This document shows positions 49,373-58,679 of a DNA stretch of 64,000 bases, in pieces. The position numbers and the translations under genes are program-made. The notes below the pieces were generated by a model that saw only the letters and a program-made list of their open reading frames with translations, was not told where the DNA came from and did not search any database. Numbering within the stretch: position 1 is the first letter of the stretch; the number at the start of each line of letters is the position of its first letter. The DNA is from Flavobacteriaceae bacterium (GTDB lineage: Bacteria > Bacteroidota > Bacteroidia > Flavobacteriales > Flavobacteriaceae). The DNA lies in the NCBI GenBank assembly GCA_016744415.1, contig JADGEL010000001.1, forward strand, positions 372,001 through 436,000. Direction: 5' to 3'.

Positions 49373-52108
49373 TTAAAATGCTTTGTTTGGATTTTCTTTA
49401 AAAGGAATTGTTGGGTTAAATATTTCAGATAACAATCGTTTTACTTCAACTAAAAATTCATCTACTCTGGTTTTATTTACATCAAAATCTTTTCCTCGAC
49501 CAGAGGCAAAATTCATTTTTAAAAATCCTTCTTTTAGATTTCTCATAGAAATAATTCCTGCTTCCAAAGGTTGAGTTACTTCATTATTCATTGAGTAGAT
49601 ATATGCATACAGCATTACTTGCAATGCTTTTGTATATTTATAATCATCGCTCATTTTACTAAAATCTGTTATTCGTAATTGAGATGAAGAAACTACTCCT
49701 GTTTTATAATCTAAAACTCTCAGCACGCCATCAACCTGATCGACTCTATCAATAATTCCATGTAATTTTATTGGCTTATCAAGAGTATCTATTTTAATTT
49801 CTGCGGATAACTTTTGTTCTAATGAAATGATTTTAATTTGTTTTCCGCTTTTAATCTCATCTATCTCTTTTAATAAGAAACGGTCAACTAATTTTTTTGA
49901 AACTTCAAAAACCAGTTTGTTTTTCCCTTTAGTGATATCTCCATTTTTATATTCTTTAATAAAATACTTTTTAACCAAATCGTTTGATATCAATCTCATT
50001 TTTTTAACAGAATCTTGATTGAGAATTTTATTAATATAAGGCTTGTACAATTCCTCTAATGTATCATGAATCACTGTCCCCATAGTATTGACAGCCACCG
50101 TTTCTTCAACTTCTTCTAATTGGCGAATCTTCAATATTTTTTGATAATAAAAATCAATAGGATTATTAATATAAGTAGCCAATGCCGAAGGAGAAATTCC
50201 TTTTTCTCCAAGTTCATTTAACTTATCCATCAAGTCATCTGACTTTGGTATTTCTTTTAATTCTGTTTTTTGAATATTGATTTTAGGACTAGCTATAGCC
50301 TGTTGTATATCATCTCTTAAAATTTCTAATTGTGTTAAAAATCTACTTTTTTCTCCTGACCCAAAAGCATCACTTTCTGTATTATAAACAAAGTAAATGT
50401 TTCTAGCGCGATGCATTAATCTGTAAAAATGGTATGAAAATATGGCATCCTTTTCTTGATAGGTTGGCAAATTAAAATGTTGCTTTACATCAAAAGGAAT
50501 AAAAGATTGGTCAGATTTTGACGAGGGTAAAACACCTTCATTGACTGATGTTAAAATAACTGTTTCAAAGTCTATGACGCGTGTTTCTAACATCCCCATC
50601 AGTTGTAATCCTTCTAATGGTTCTCCCTGAAAAGACAACGATTCATTACTTACCAATTGTAAATAAAACTGATAAAGCGTTTTAATGCTTGTAATATGTC
50701 CATACTTATTATTCAGGGTTATTAATTGTTGGAAGACCGTAAAAAACCGGTAAACATATTCTTTCTCTAATCCGCTTACAACTTCTTTTAAATTCAAACA
50801 GAGTTGCTGACAATTATATAAAATCTTTTCTACAGATGAGTTTCCTTCTAAAAAAATAAATTGAAACTGTTTATAATTTTCGATAAGTTTGGCATTAAAC
50901 ATATTAGAAATATGTTCTTCTGAAAGAAAGATATGATTACTTTTTCCAATATCATCACCAATCGAAAAAGAAGATGATTGTAATAGTTTCTTTAAATATG
51001 AATGATTTAAAAAGTTGAGAACATCTTTATAATAGAATAGGTTTTTTTCTTGAACATTAAATTTTTCTTGACTCATATATAAGTCAAAAATGTTTTTAAA
51101 AAATGTACTTAAAGGAATATCTTTTAATGGATATCCCATAGTTATATTTATCTTTTCAACAGAATCAGGTAAAGAATTTAGACTTAGTGATAACATTGAT
51201 TCATCAGCTAAAACCAATGCAGTATTGTTATGGATTTTCTGTTTTTGAAGTAGTTCGCCAACAAATTTCAATTGACTTACATTTTTTGGCGCACCAATAA
51301 ATTGAATATTCTTAGGAGCTGTTTTAAAGTAATCTTCTATCCAATTAAATGTGGCATTGTCAAAGTGGCTCCACTCCTTTTTATACTTTCTTAAAAATAT
51401 TCCTGTTTCAGTTGAACTTTCAAAATAACTCTTATCTGCATCCCAATAAATTGATGCTAAACCGTTTTGTAAAAGTTCTTGAAAGATGTTTTCTTCGGCT
51501 TTGTTCAAAGCATTGAATCCACATAATATAATTTTCTTGTCTTGATTATTTTCAATATAATGTTGAACATTACTCTCTGCTTCTCTATAAATTAAACCTT
51601 GATAGCCAATATCTTTTGATTTCAAATAACTGTAGAATTCTTTATAATAAATATTTAATTTCTTGAAAAATGAAAAGTAATTCTTTGTCAATTCAGTAGT
51701 TGGACTCCAATTCTCTAACCGATTGATATCTCTTAGATATGTAAATAAATCATTTGCGTCTATTAGGTGTCTATCTACTTCATTAAAATCATGTAAAACA
51801 ATGGTTGCCCATTGTGAAAATATTTCGAATGAATCTTGTGACTCCTTACTTGTATTATGAAGATATACAGAATAAAATTCAAACAGCAATTGGATATTAT
51901 CTATCTGCCTTATTTCTGAAAGTTCTTGAATATATTGTTCAATACTAATAATTTTTGGAAAAAAGGTAGCAATATCAATTTGCTTAATTAATTCCTCTTT
52001 TAGAAATACACAAGCACGTTGGCTTGGAACTACAAAAATTACTTTTTGTAAAGGCTTAGATTTTTCAGAGAGAACCTGGGATACTACTTTAGAAAGGAAA
52101 GTTTGCAT
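49373..52108 (-). CDS. AddB-like PD-(D/E)XK nuclease
   Basis: 911 residues. It resembles AddB/RexB-type subunits: an inactive helicase-like N-terminal part (VIFVVPSQRACVFLKEELIK, without Walker A) and a C-terminal RecB-like nuclease domain. The nuclease has SALATYINNPIDFYYQKIL, VNTMGTVIHDTLEELYKPY with the His, and IDRVDQVDGVLRVLDYKTG with the Asp and the DYK pair. The iron-sulfur cysteines of AddB are not evident. It probably works with the AddA-like helicase at 53.7-56.9 kb, although an OmpA gene lies between them. Confidence 0.88.
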   Translation of the reverse strand: MQTFLSKVVSQVLSEKSKPLQKVIFVVPSQRACVFLKEELIKQIDIATFFPKIISIEQYIQELSEIRQIDNIQLLFEFYSVYLHNTSKESQDSFEIFSQWATIVLHDFNEVDRHLIDANDLFTYLRDINRLENWSPTTELTKNYFSFFKKLNIYYKEFYSYLKSKDIGYQGLIYREAESNVQHYIENNQDKKIILCGFNALNKAEENIFQELLQNGLASIYWDADKSYFESSTETGIFLRKYKKEWSHFDNATFNWIEDYFKTAPKNIQFIGAPKNVSQLKFVGELLQKQKIHNNTALVLADESMLSLSLNSLPDSVEKINITMGYPLKDIPLSTFFKNIFDLYMSQEKFNVQEKNLFYYKDVLNFLNHSYLKKLLQSSSFSIGDDIGKSNHIFLSEEHISNMFNAKLIENYKQFQFIFLEGNSSVEKILYNCQQLCLNLKEVVSGLEKEYVYRFFTVFQQLITLNNKYGHITSIKTLYQFYLQLVSNESLSFQGEPLEGLQLMGMLETRVIDFETVILTSVNEGVLPSSKSDQSFIPFDVKQHFNLPTYQEKDAIFSYHFYRLMHRARNIYFVYNTESDAFGSGEKSRFLTQLEILRDDIQQAIASPKINIQKTELKEIPKSDDLMDKLNELGEKGISPSALATYINNPIDFYYQKILKIRQLEEVEETVAVNTMGTVIHDTLEELYKPYINKILNQDSVKKMRLISNDLVKKYFIKEYKNGDITKGKNKLVFEVSKKLVDRFLLKEIDEIKSGKQIKIISLEQKLSAEIKIDTLDKPIKLHGIIDRVDQVDGVLRVLDYKTGVVSSSQLRITDFSKMSDDYKYTKALQVMLYAYIYSMNNEVTQPLEAGIISMRNLKEGFLKMNFASGRGKDFDVNKTRVDEFLVEVKRLLSEIFNPTIPFKENPNKAF

Positions 52109-52135
52109 ATTGCAAATTACGATTATTTAAGGCAT

Positions 52136-52171
52136 AAAAAAACCGTTACATCAAAGATGCAACGGTTTTTT
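52136..52171 (-). terminator. Terminator after the OmpA gene
   Basis: AAAACCGTT-A-CATC, loop AAA, GATG-C-AACGGTTTT: a stem with a single mismatch, flanked by A and T tracts. It separates ompA from the AddB-like gene and works in both orientations. Confidence 0.85.
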
Positions 52172-52193
52172 ATAAATATTTATGAGTTTAAAC

Positions 52194-53561
52194 TTATTTG
52201 CTTAAGTTAATTTCAACTCTTCTATTTGCTCTTCTACCAGCTCTAGTATCGTTTGTGCTGATTGGTTTATCTTCTCCATATCCAGCTGCATTTAATCTTG
52301 ATGCATCAATTCCATTAGAACTTAAGTATTCCATTACAGAATTAGCTCTTCCTTCAGATAATTTTTGATTCAATTTAGCTGAACCAGTACTATCAGTATG
52401 ACCTTCTATGTTAAATTTAGCATTTGAATACTCATTCAATATTGAGATAATATCATCTAATACACCTGCTGATTGAGTTTTAATAGTTGTTTTACCAGTA
52501 TCAAATACAATTGTTTTAGCATAAGATCTTAAAGCTTCTCTAACAGCAACTGGTAACTCTGGACAACCGTCATTTGCAACAGTACCTACTGTATCTGGAC
52601 AATGATCATCTTTATCTAAAACAGAATCTCCATCTCTATCAGACCATGGGCAACCATTATTAGCTGCTGGTCCTGCTTCGTTAGGACAGTTATCATCTTT
52701 GTCTAAAATTCCATCACCATCAGTATCAGGCCAAGGGCAACCATTGTTAGCTGCTGGTCCTGCTACATCAGGGCAATTATCATTAGGGTCTGCAATACCA
52801 TCACTATCAGAATCTGGACAACCATTCATTTCTGGTGTACCTGCTTCATTTGGACAAGCATCTTCAGAATCGATGATTCCATCTCCGTCTGTATCAGGGC
52901 AACCGTTAAATTCTTCTAGACCAAATTCTTCTGGACAAGCATCGTCTTTGTCATATATTCCATCTCCGTCTGTATCAATTCCACCAAATCTAATCATAAC
53001 ACCAGCAGCATGTTGGAAGTGAGGCATATGCTCAACATCATCAAATGAGTGCTTGTAAGATGTTTGAATGTTAAATCCGAAATGATCAGAAACCCATAAG
53101 TTTGTACCAATTGTTCCGTTTACAGTAGCAGCTCCATTAGAATCTAAGATAGAATAACCTCCACCTACTCCTAAATAAGGATCGAACCACTTCATGTCTT
53201 TATGCATAAATGAATACTTAATAGCTCCATCCATACCATAATACGTTAAATCAGATACTTCATTGTCTCCAATTTGTGAAATTTTGTTTAAAGATCCTGC
53301 TAACTCTAGAGAGAATCCTCCATTAATATGTCTAGCAACAGTAATTCTTGATAATGAAGGGATGATGTTGTAGTGAGCATTTGCATTTGCAAATTGACTA
53401 CCAAAATCTCCAATGCCATTAGCATCAAAACCAGTTGGGTAATAATCTACGGCATTGATACCAAAACCGATTGCCCATGGATTGTTGCTATCCTGAGCGT
53501 TTACGTTGCTAAAACTTGCAACTACAAATAAAGCTAGTAAAGCTACTTTTAAATGTTTCAT
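52194..53561 (-). CDS. OmpA-family outer membrane protein with thrombospondin type 3 repeats
   Basis: 455 residues. A signal peptide (1-22, cut near VNAQDS) precedes an eight-strand-type barrel to about residue 195. Then come five calcium-binding TSP3 repeats of the DTDGDGIxDxxDxCP type, two of them nearly identical ([11 protein letters not shown]). The peptidoglycan-binding OmpA domain has [37 protein letters not shown] and [13 protein letters not shown], ending [13 protein letters not shown]. It is probably an abundant protein linking the outer membrane to peptidoglycan, with a strong promoter and its own terminator. Confidence 0.96.
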   Translation of the reverse strand: MKHLKVALLALFVVASFSNVNAQDSNNPWAIGFGINAVDYYPTGFDANGIGDFGSQFANANAHYNIIPSLSRITVARHINGGFSLELAGSLNKISQIGDNEVSDLTYYGMDGAIKYSFMHKDMKWFDPYLGVGGGYSILDSNGAATVNGTIGTNLWVSDHFGFNIQTSYKHSFDDVEHMPHFQHAAGVMIRFGGIDTDGDGIYDKDDACPEEFGLEEFNGCPDTDGDGIIDSEDACPNEAGTPEMNGCPDSDSDGIADPNDNCPDVAGPAANNGCPWPDTDGDGILDKDDNCPNEAGPAANNGCPWSDRDGDSVLDKDDHCPDTVGTVANDGCPELPVAVREALRSYAKTIVFDTGKTTIKTQSAGVLDDIISILNEYSNAKFNIEGHTDSTGSAKLNQKLSEGRANSVMEYLSSNGIDASRLNAAGYGEDKPISTNDTRAGRRANRRVEINLSK

Positions 53562-53600
53562 TTTAAAAATTTTAAATTTAATTGTTTCCTAATTTTTATG

Positions 53601-53630
53601 CAAAAGTAAGCGGTTAGAGCTTAAATTCAA
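53601..53630 (-). promoter_or_regulatory. Promoter of the OmpA gene
   Basis: On the minus strand TTG (53630-53628), a 19-nt spacer and TACTTTTG (53608-53601): a full consensus match. The leader is about 35 nt. Confidence 0.75.
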
Positions 53631-53732
53631 AAACAAATCTACAAAATATTATGAATTAACCTAAAATATTTCTGCATATTATAATAATACAGCAATTTAT
53701 TAACCTTTTTAAGATATTAAGATATGTAACTT

Positions 53733-56700
53733 CTAACTTTTTAACACTTCTTCTACTGTTATTTCATTATTAACAAAAACCAAATACATTTTTGAAATAT
53801 CATAGCCAATTTCAGAAAGTGATTTGGCATAAGTATTTAATTGTAAATGATACTTTTTGTTTGGCAGTCCTGTTTTATAATCAATTATAGTTGCAAGACT
53901 TTTTTCTAAAACAATTCTATCAGGAATATGAATTTGTTTTTCATTTGTAAGTAATTCATGTTCATTTAAAACATTCATGTTTGATTGGTAATATTTTGTT
54001 AAAGCCGGATGGTTTATTACACCTTGAGTTTTAGCTTGAATCTCTTTGGCTTTTTCTTCACTTATAATTCCTTCTGAAATGTATTTTTGAAGTGTATATT
54101 CAACATCGTCAATTGTTTTAATTTTTGATAAAATCTCATGAATTAAATTTCCATAATCAATCGCCTTTCCCTGTTCTGTATCCCATAACAATGAGGATTT
54201 TGAAACTATATTAATGTTTTTGTTTTTCCATGAAGATGAAATGAATTTTTCTTGATAAATCGATTCTAATTCATTTTTATCATCTGCTTTTTCATCATTT
54301 CTTTTTGAATTTCCGGTTGAATAAACTTCATCTATCCTAACCCAACCATTTTCTTTATTTTTCGATTGTAAAAAATCAACAAAAAAATCTGAATATTTCT
54401 TTGCATCATATAAACCATTTGTTTTTTTATGTGTCTCAGAAATAATATACAATTGTTCAACAGACCTAGTTAAAGCTACATACAATAAATTAAGATTGTC
54501 AAGTTGTACTTCTTGTCTCCTTTTGTTAAATAACTGTTCTCCATAATCACCAATATATCCTATCTTTTTTGAGTAATCTATTAAGGTTGATTCAAAACCT
54601 AAAAACCTCTCCCTATCCAATTCATCATACCAAACTTTTGGCTTAATTTCCTTATAAATATCCAAATCATATGGGTAAATAACAACAGGAAACTCCAATC
54701 CTTTTGCTTTATGAATGGTCATGATTTTTACTGCATTTTTAATCTCGGGTATTGCTATACTTAAGTTTTCATTCTTCCGCTCCCAATACTCTAAAAAATC
54801 AATTAAACTACTTCCCTTTTTATTTTGAAATTCCAAAATAACATCTAAAAAAGCTTGGACAAAAGCATCAGAGCCATCAACTAATTTAAAACTGCGAATC
54901 AAATATTCTATAGCATCATAAAAGGGAAGCTGCAAAAACTCATTCTCATCAAAATAGAAACCATAATCATAAAGTGATTTGAAAAAATCATTCGGATTTC
55001 TATTAATTATTTCAGAAACAAATTGATGTACATCTTTTTTATTTAAGTCAAACTTTTTGCACAAAAAATAAAGTAAGTTTGTTGCTGCTTCTTTATGATT
55101 TGAAAATTGTAAAAAGGTTAAGGTATTTAAAATAAAATCAATATTCTCATTGTTCTTTAACAATAGTGTTTCTGACGAAACAATGTTAATACTACGCTCA
55201 GTCAAATAATCTGCTACTGCAATTCCCTCTTTCTTTTTTCTAACCAAAATACATACCTCGCTCAAATCAAAACCCGAATCTAAATTTTGAATAACCTCAT
55301 ACACCTTCTCTGGAAAAACCAATTCTCTTTCATCTTTGTCTTGTGATTTTTCAACAAACGAAATTTGAACATACCCTCCGTCTCTTTTATTTTTCTTTTG
55401 CTTATTTCCTGTCAAGTACAAATCCTTATATACGTGGTTTCCTAAAAATTCAGAAACATGCGTAAAAAACTGATTGTTAAAATCAATAATCTCAGAAAAA
55501 CTTCGGTAATTAGTGTCCAAATTTTGAAGATCTTTGGAGATTGAAAATGGGTTTTCTTGATTTGCTAAATCAATAAATTGTTCTGCTTTCCCTCCTCTCC
55601 ATCGATAGATTGCTTGCTTTGCATCGCCAACTAGCATCAAGCTCCCACGTTCTTTATTCATTGTTTCTGAAGTCAAAGCATTTTCAATTAGTGGCATTAA
55701 ATTTTGCCACTGCAATTGCGAAGTGTCTTGCATCTCATCAATAAAATAATAGCGGAATTTCTCTCCAATGCGCTCATAAATAAATGGCGCTGGTTCATTT
55801 TTTATTTGCTCTGAGATCAAACTGTTGAATTCGGCATTTAATCGAATATTATTGTCTTTCTTAATTTCGTTTAAGGACGAATTAATGTGTTTTAAAACTG
55901 CTAAAGGAATCAAGCTTTTTAACACTAATCCATTCAATAAATACTGTTGATATTTTTTTTCTGATTCAATATAAAGTTCTAAAAGTGTTGGAAGGATTTC
56001 TTCAATTGAATTTTTAATTTCATCCGATTTACTCTTAGAGTAAAACATGTTTTCTTCAATCCTTTCTCTCAATTTACCGTCATCAAAAAACTTTGCTTTA
56101 TTGATATCTTTACTTAATGCTTCAAAATGTTTTGGGAGTAAAGAGTAATAAAAATCTCCAAATTCTAAATTCTGTGTATTGATTATTTCTATTCCTTTTT
56201 TTCCTATTTCATTAAACTCCTTTTCAAAAATTACTTGTTGCTTCTTGAGTTTATTTTTTAAGTCTGTAAAATCCTGAATCGATTTTTCTTCGATTTTCCG
56301 AAGCTGAGCTACATCATTTTCATTTAGCAAAATTTTAGCAAAATCTTTTAGATCGTTGGCAATATCCCATGCTTTGTCGTCAGCAGCCTTATCTAATGAA
56401 AAGTCAATCAATGTTGTTGTTAACTGCTTATCTGATCCAATTTTTGAAATCAATAAATCAACAGCTTCATCAATAATTGCTTTCGCATCCATCTCTACTT
56501 CAAAATTGAGAGACAACCCTAAGTCAAAAGCAAAACTCCTTACTATTCGATGTGTAAAACTATCAATCGTAGTTATGTTAAAAGCTGAATAATTTTGAAG
56601 AATACTATGAATTACCCGCTTAGATCGCACTTGAATTTTATCTTCTGATAAATTACATTCCAGCTTAATTTTTTCAAATAAATCACCTTTTTTACCTTCT

Positions 56701-56906
56701 GAAAAATCACGTAAACTTTTTAATACGCGTTCCTTCATTTCAGCAGCGGCTTTATTAGTAAATGTAATTGCTAAAATATTTTGAAATCGAAAAATATCAT
56801 CAGTATCCAACAAAATCTTGAGATACTCTTTTACAAGAGCAAATGTTTTTCCACTTCCTGCAGAGGCATTATAAACCTGAAACTGTATTGATTTTTGCAT
56901 AGGCAT
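53733..56906 (-). CDS. AddA-like UvrD-family helicase-nuclease
   Basis: 1057 residues. The superfamily 1A helicase has Walker A NASAGSGKTFALVKEY (Q-motif before it), ILAITFTNKAAAEMKERVL, the DExx motif YFIDEMQDTSQLQW, VGDAKQAIYRWRGG, and AVKIMTIHKAKGLEFPVVIY. The C-terminal RecB-like nuclease has IDYGNLIHEILSKI and LATIIDYKTGLPNKKYHLQLNTYAKSL. Both the helicase and the nuclease active sites appear intact. It is probably the catalytic partner of the AddB-like protein in processing double-strand breaks. ATG at 56906 or 56900. Confidence 0.92.
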   Translation of the reverse strand: MPMQKSIQFQVYNASAGSGKTFALVKEYLKILLDTDDIFRFQNILAITFTNKAAAEMKERVLKSLRDFSEGKKGDLFEKIKLECNLSEDKIQVRSKRVIHSILQNYSAFNITTIDSFTHRIVRSFAFDLGLSLNFEVEMDAKAIIDEAVDLLISKIGSDKQLTTTLIDFSLDKAADDKAWDIANDLKDFAKILLNENDVAQLRKIEEKSIQDFTDLKNKLKKQQVIFEKEFNEIGKKGIEIINTQNLEFGDFYYSLLPKHFEALSKDINKAKFFDDGKLRERIEENMFYSKSKSDEIKNSIEEILPTLLELYIESEKKYQQYLLNGLVLKSLIPLAVLKHINSSLNEIKKDNNIRLNAEFNSLISEQIKNEPAPFIYERIGEKFRYYFIDEMQDTSQLQWQNLMPLIENALTSETMNKERGSLMLVGDAKQAIYRWRGGKAEQFIDLANQENPFSISKDLQNLDTNYRSFSEIIDFNNQFFTHVSEFLGNHVYKDLYLTGNKQKKNKRDGGYVQISFVEKSQDKDERELVFPEKVYEVIQNLDSGFDLSEVCILVRKKKEGIAVADYLTERSINIVSSETLLLKNNENIDFILNTLTFLQFSNHKEAATNLLYFLCKKFDLNKKDVHQFVSEIINRNPNDFFKSLYDYGFYFDENEFLQLPFYDAIEYLIRSFKLVDGSDAFVQAFLDVILEFQNKKGSSLIDFLEYWERKNENLSIAIPEIKNAVKIMTIHKAKGLEFPVVIYPYDLDIYKEIKPKVWYDELDRERFLGFESTLIDYSKKIGYIGDYGEQLFNKRRQEVQLDNLNLLYVALTRSVEQLYIISETHKKTNGLYDAKKYSDFFVDFLQSKNKENGWVRIDEVYSTGNSKRNDEKADDKNELESIYQEKFISSSWKNKNINIVSKSSLLWDTEQGKAIDYGNLIHEILSKIKTIDDVEYTLQKYISEGIISEEKAKEIQAKTQGVINHPALTKYYQSNMNVLNEHELLTNEKQIHIPDRIVLEKSLATIIDYKTGLPNKKYHLQLNTYAKSLSEIGYDISKMYLVFVNNEITVEEVLKS

Positions 56907-56913
56907 ATTTCTT

Positions 56914-56945
56914 CAAAAATAACCATTTCAAAACAAAACCGCCAA
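56914..56945 (-). promoter_or_regulatory. Candidate promoter of the AddA-like gene
   Basis: On the minus strand TTG (56945-56943), a 21-nt spacer and TATTTTTG (56921-56914). The box ends 7 nt before the ATG at 56906. The -33 TTG is inside the TerB terminator. Confidence 0.55.
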
Positions 56946-56963
56946 CAAATATGAAGGCGGTTT
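56930..56963 (-). terminator. Terminator after the TerB-like gene
   Basis: AAACCGCC (56936-56943) and GGCGGTTT (56956-56963), an 8-bp stem with a 12-nt loop; on the minus strand it is followed by TGTTTTG. Confidence 0.7.
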
Positions 56964-56991
56964 CATTGTGAAAAATTTTAAACTTAATATT

Positions 56992-57420
56992 TTAATTAAA
57001 CGCTTTTATCTTTTTTGTAAACTCATCTAAACTAGTATTATTCATGGCTAGTTCAATAGCCTTGCTTGCGATTTTTTTAGAATTTTCTGTAGGAAATCCT
57101 AAACCTACAGCGACTTTTATTAAAAATATTCTCTCTTTTTCAATCGCTTCATCATCAGCTAAAATTATTGATGTTAAATTGAATAAGCGTTCAATACGGT
57201 TTTCAAAACTCACAGGTGGCTCAATAGGAAATTTGTCTGGGTCTTTTAATATTTTCTTTCTTAATCTGTCAGATATATTTAATTTAATTGCCATTTTATC
57301 TAACACTATTTGTTCTCCATCGCTAATAACATTATCTGTCAAAGCAAGTTTTACAATACAAGCAAAATGGCTAATATTTCTTTTTTGATCACCACTGGTA
57401 AATAAATCTAGGAAAGCCAT
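56992..57420 (-). CDS. TerB-like protein
   Basis: 142 residues, all-helical, cytosolic. The acidic metal-binding-like loops ALTDNVISDGEQIVLDKMA and SIILADDEAIEKERIFLIKV fit the TerB/DjlA N-terminal fold. Single TerB-like genes outside tellurite operons are common and of unknown function. It has no Ter neighbours. The assignment rests on the two acidic repeats. Confidence 0.8.
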   Translation of the reverse strand: MAFLDLFTSGDQKRNISHFACIVKLALTDNVISDGEQIVLDKMAIKLNISDRLRKKILKDPDKFPIEPPVSFENRIERLFNLTSIILADDEAIEKERIFLIKVAVGLGFPTENSKKIASKAIELAMNNTSLDEFTKKIKAFN

Positions 57421-57492
57421 AATCTATAAATTTAGAGATAATGACTAAATATAAGAATATTCTTTTATCGAAGCTAAAGTTAAGTCAATTAT

Positions 57493-58557
57493 TTAGTCTT
57501 CTTTTACTCGTTTCCAACGTAAAGTTCCAATCATCCATTTTGGTAAGGATTTTTTTGGATCTCTGTTTTTAAGATTAATGTTCCATCCAATTTTTTTGAT
57601 AATGGGCACTTTATGTGTTTCAACGAATTCAACGGGTATTCCGTCTGGGTCAGATATATAAGCAAAGCGTCCTGCTGCCTCGCCCATATCAAATGATTCT
57701 GAGCTATCTACAGTAAAAGAAAACCCTTTCTCTTTTGTTTCTTCTTTCAATAAATCCAAACCTATCGTATCAAAACAAATATGAATAAATCCTAAGTCAC
57801 CCCAAATTCTATCCTTATAAATTTCTCGTCCTTTTTCTTCAATCAACTGTACCAATTCAATTTCTGATGGTCCTAATAAAGGTGCAAAACCTCCACTTCT
57901 TTTTGCAGAATGTTTTAACAATATTCTTCTCACTTTTTTATCTCCACCAGAGATTTCTGAAAAATCATCAAAAACTCCAGTTTTGTCATAAACGACTTCG
58001 TCATATTCTAAAATATCTTGATACACTTTAAGTGATTCATCAATATTACTTACACCAATGATAGCACCAAATATTCCGCCTGTTTTTGCAGCTGTTTCTT
58101 CAAAAACATAATCATCTTCAATTATTTGAAAAATATTATCAAATGGGTCTTTTACAAAAAAATGAGATTTATTATTTGGTGATTGAACAACTCCTGATAG
58201 TAAATTTAATTGCTTTGATTTCATAAAGTCAAATGCTTGCTGCACATCCTTACTTTTTAACTTTGCTATATAAATTCCTAAATCGCCTAACTGTAGTTCA
58301 AACACTGCTTTTTCAGGAGACTTGCCTGTGTGTTGCCATACTTCAAAACCACCTCCAGATTGCATATTGTAAGCCAATACTGCATGCCTTGAACGCTTTT
58401 TACCTTCAGTATAAGGCAACATTAACTCAGCAACTGCCTCTTCTTCAAAAACTCCAATATCAACTCCAAAATTTTGGCGATACCATTTCCAAGCAACATG
58501 TACATCTGCAACCCCAATACCGATTTGTTGAATTCCAGTAATATTTTTTTTATTCAT
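57493..58557 (-). CDS. Two-domain VOC (glyoxalase/dioxygenase-fold) protein
   Basis: 354 residues with two vicinal-oxygen-chelate modules: GIQQIGIGVADVHVAWKWYR (domain 1) and GAIIGVSNIDESLKVYQDIL (domain 2). Possible metal ligands are in GFIHICFDT and VEFVETHK. FAYISDPDGIPVEFVE is typical of the fold. The layout resembles 4-hydroxyphenylpyruvate dioxygenase, but its FEFI...F-type C-terminal motifs are missing, so I do not assign this reaction. It is divergent from mfd, with a 14-bp palindrome in between. Confidence 0.82.
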   Translation of the reverse strand: MNKKNITGIQQIGIGVADVHVAWKWYRQNFGVDIGVFEEEAVAELMLPYTEGKKRSRHAVLAYNMQSGGGFEVWQHTGKSPEKAVFELQLGDLGIYIAKLKSKDVQQAFDFMKSKQLNLLSGVVQSPNNKSHFFVKDPFDNIFQIIEDDYVFEETAAKTGGIFGAIIGVSNIDESLKVYQDILEYDEVVYDKTGVFDDFSEISGGDKKVRRILLKHSAKRSGGFAPLLGPSEIELVQLIEEKGREIYKDRIWGDLGFIHICFDTIGLDLLKEETKEKGFSFTVDSSESFDMGEAAGRFAYISDPDGIPVEFVETHKVPIIKKIGWNINLKNRDPKKSLPKWMIGTLRWKRVKED

Positions 58558-58584
58558 AAACCAATGCTACACTAATTAAAATCT

Positions 58585-58598
58585 GCTAAAATTTTAGC
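58585..58598. promoter_or_regulatory. Perfect 14-bp palindrome between the VOC gene and mfd
   Basis: GCTAAAATTTTAGC lies 28 nt upstream of the VOC gene start and about 80 nt before mfd. It could be a repressor site. Single occurrence in the window as far as I can see; AT-rich palindromes also arise by chance. Confidence 0.3.
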
Positions 58599-58655
58599 GC
58601 GATAAATGTAATCATTTTATCTAAAAATTGACTTTAAACTAAAAAATAATTCAAG

Positions 58656-58663
58656 TATATTTG
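58656..58663 (+). promoter_or_regulatory. -7 element of mfd
   Basis: TATATTTG at 58656-58663 is a perfect match. The nearest TTG (58628-58630) is 25 nt upstream, two more than usual. The leader would be about 10 nt. Confidence 0.5.
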
Positions 58664-58679
58664 GCAAAAATTTGTTACT

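Noticed and set aside
57493-58557. Annotation as 4-hydroxyphenylpyruvate dioxygenase
   Set aside because: The two-VOC layout fits, but the diagnostic C-terminal motifs are absent.
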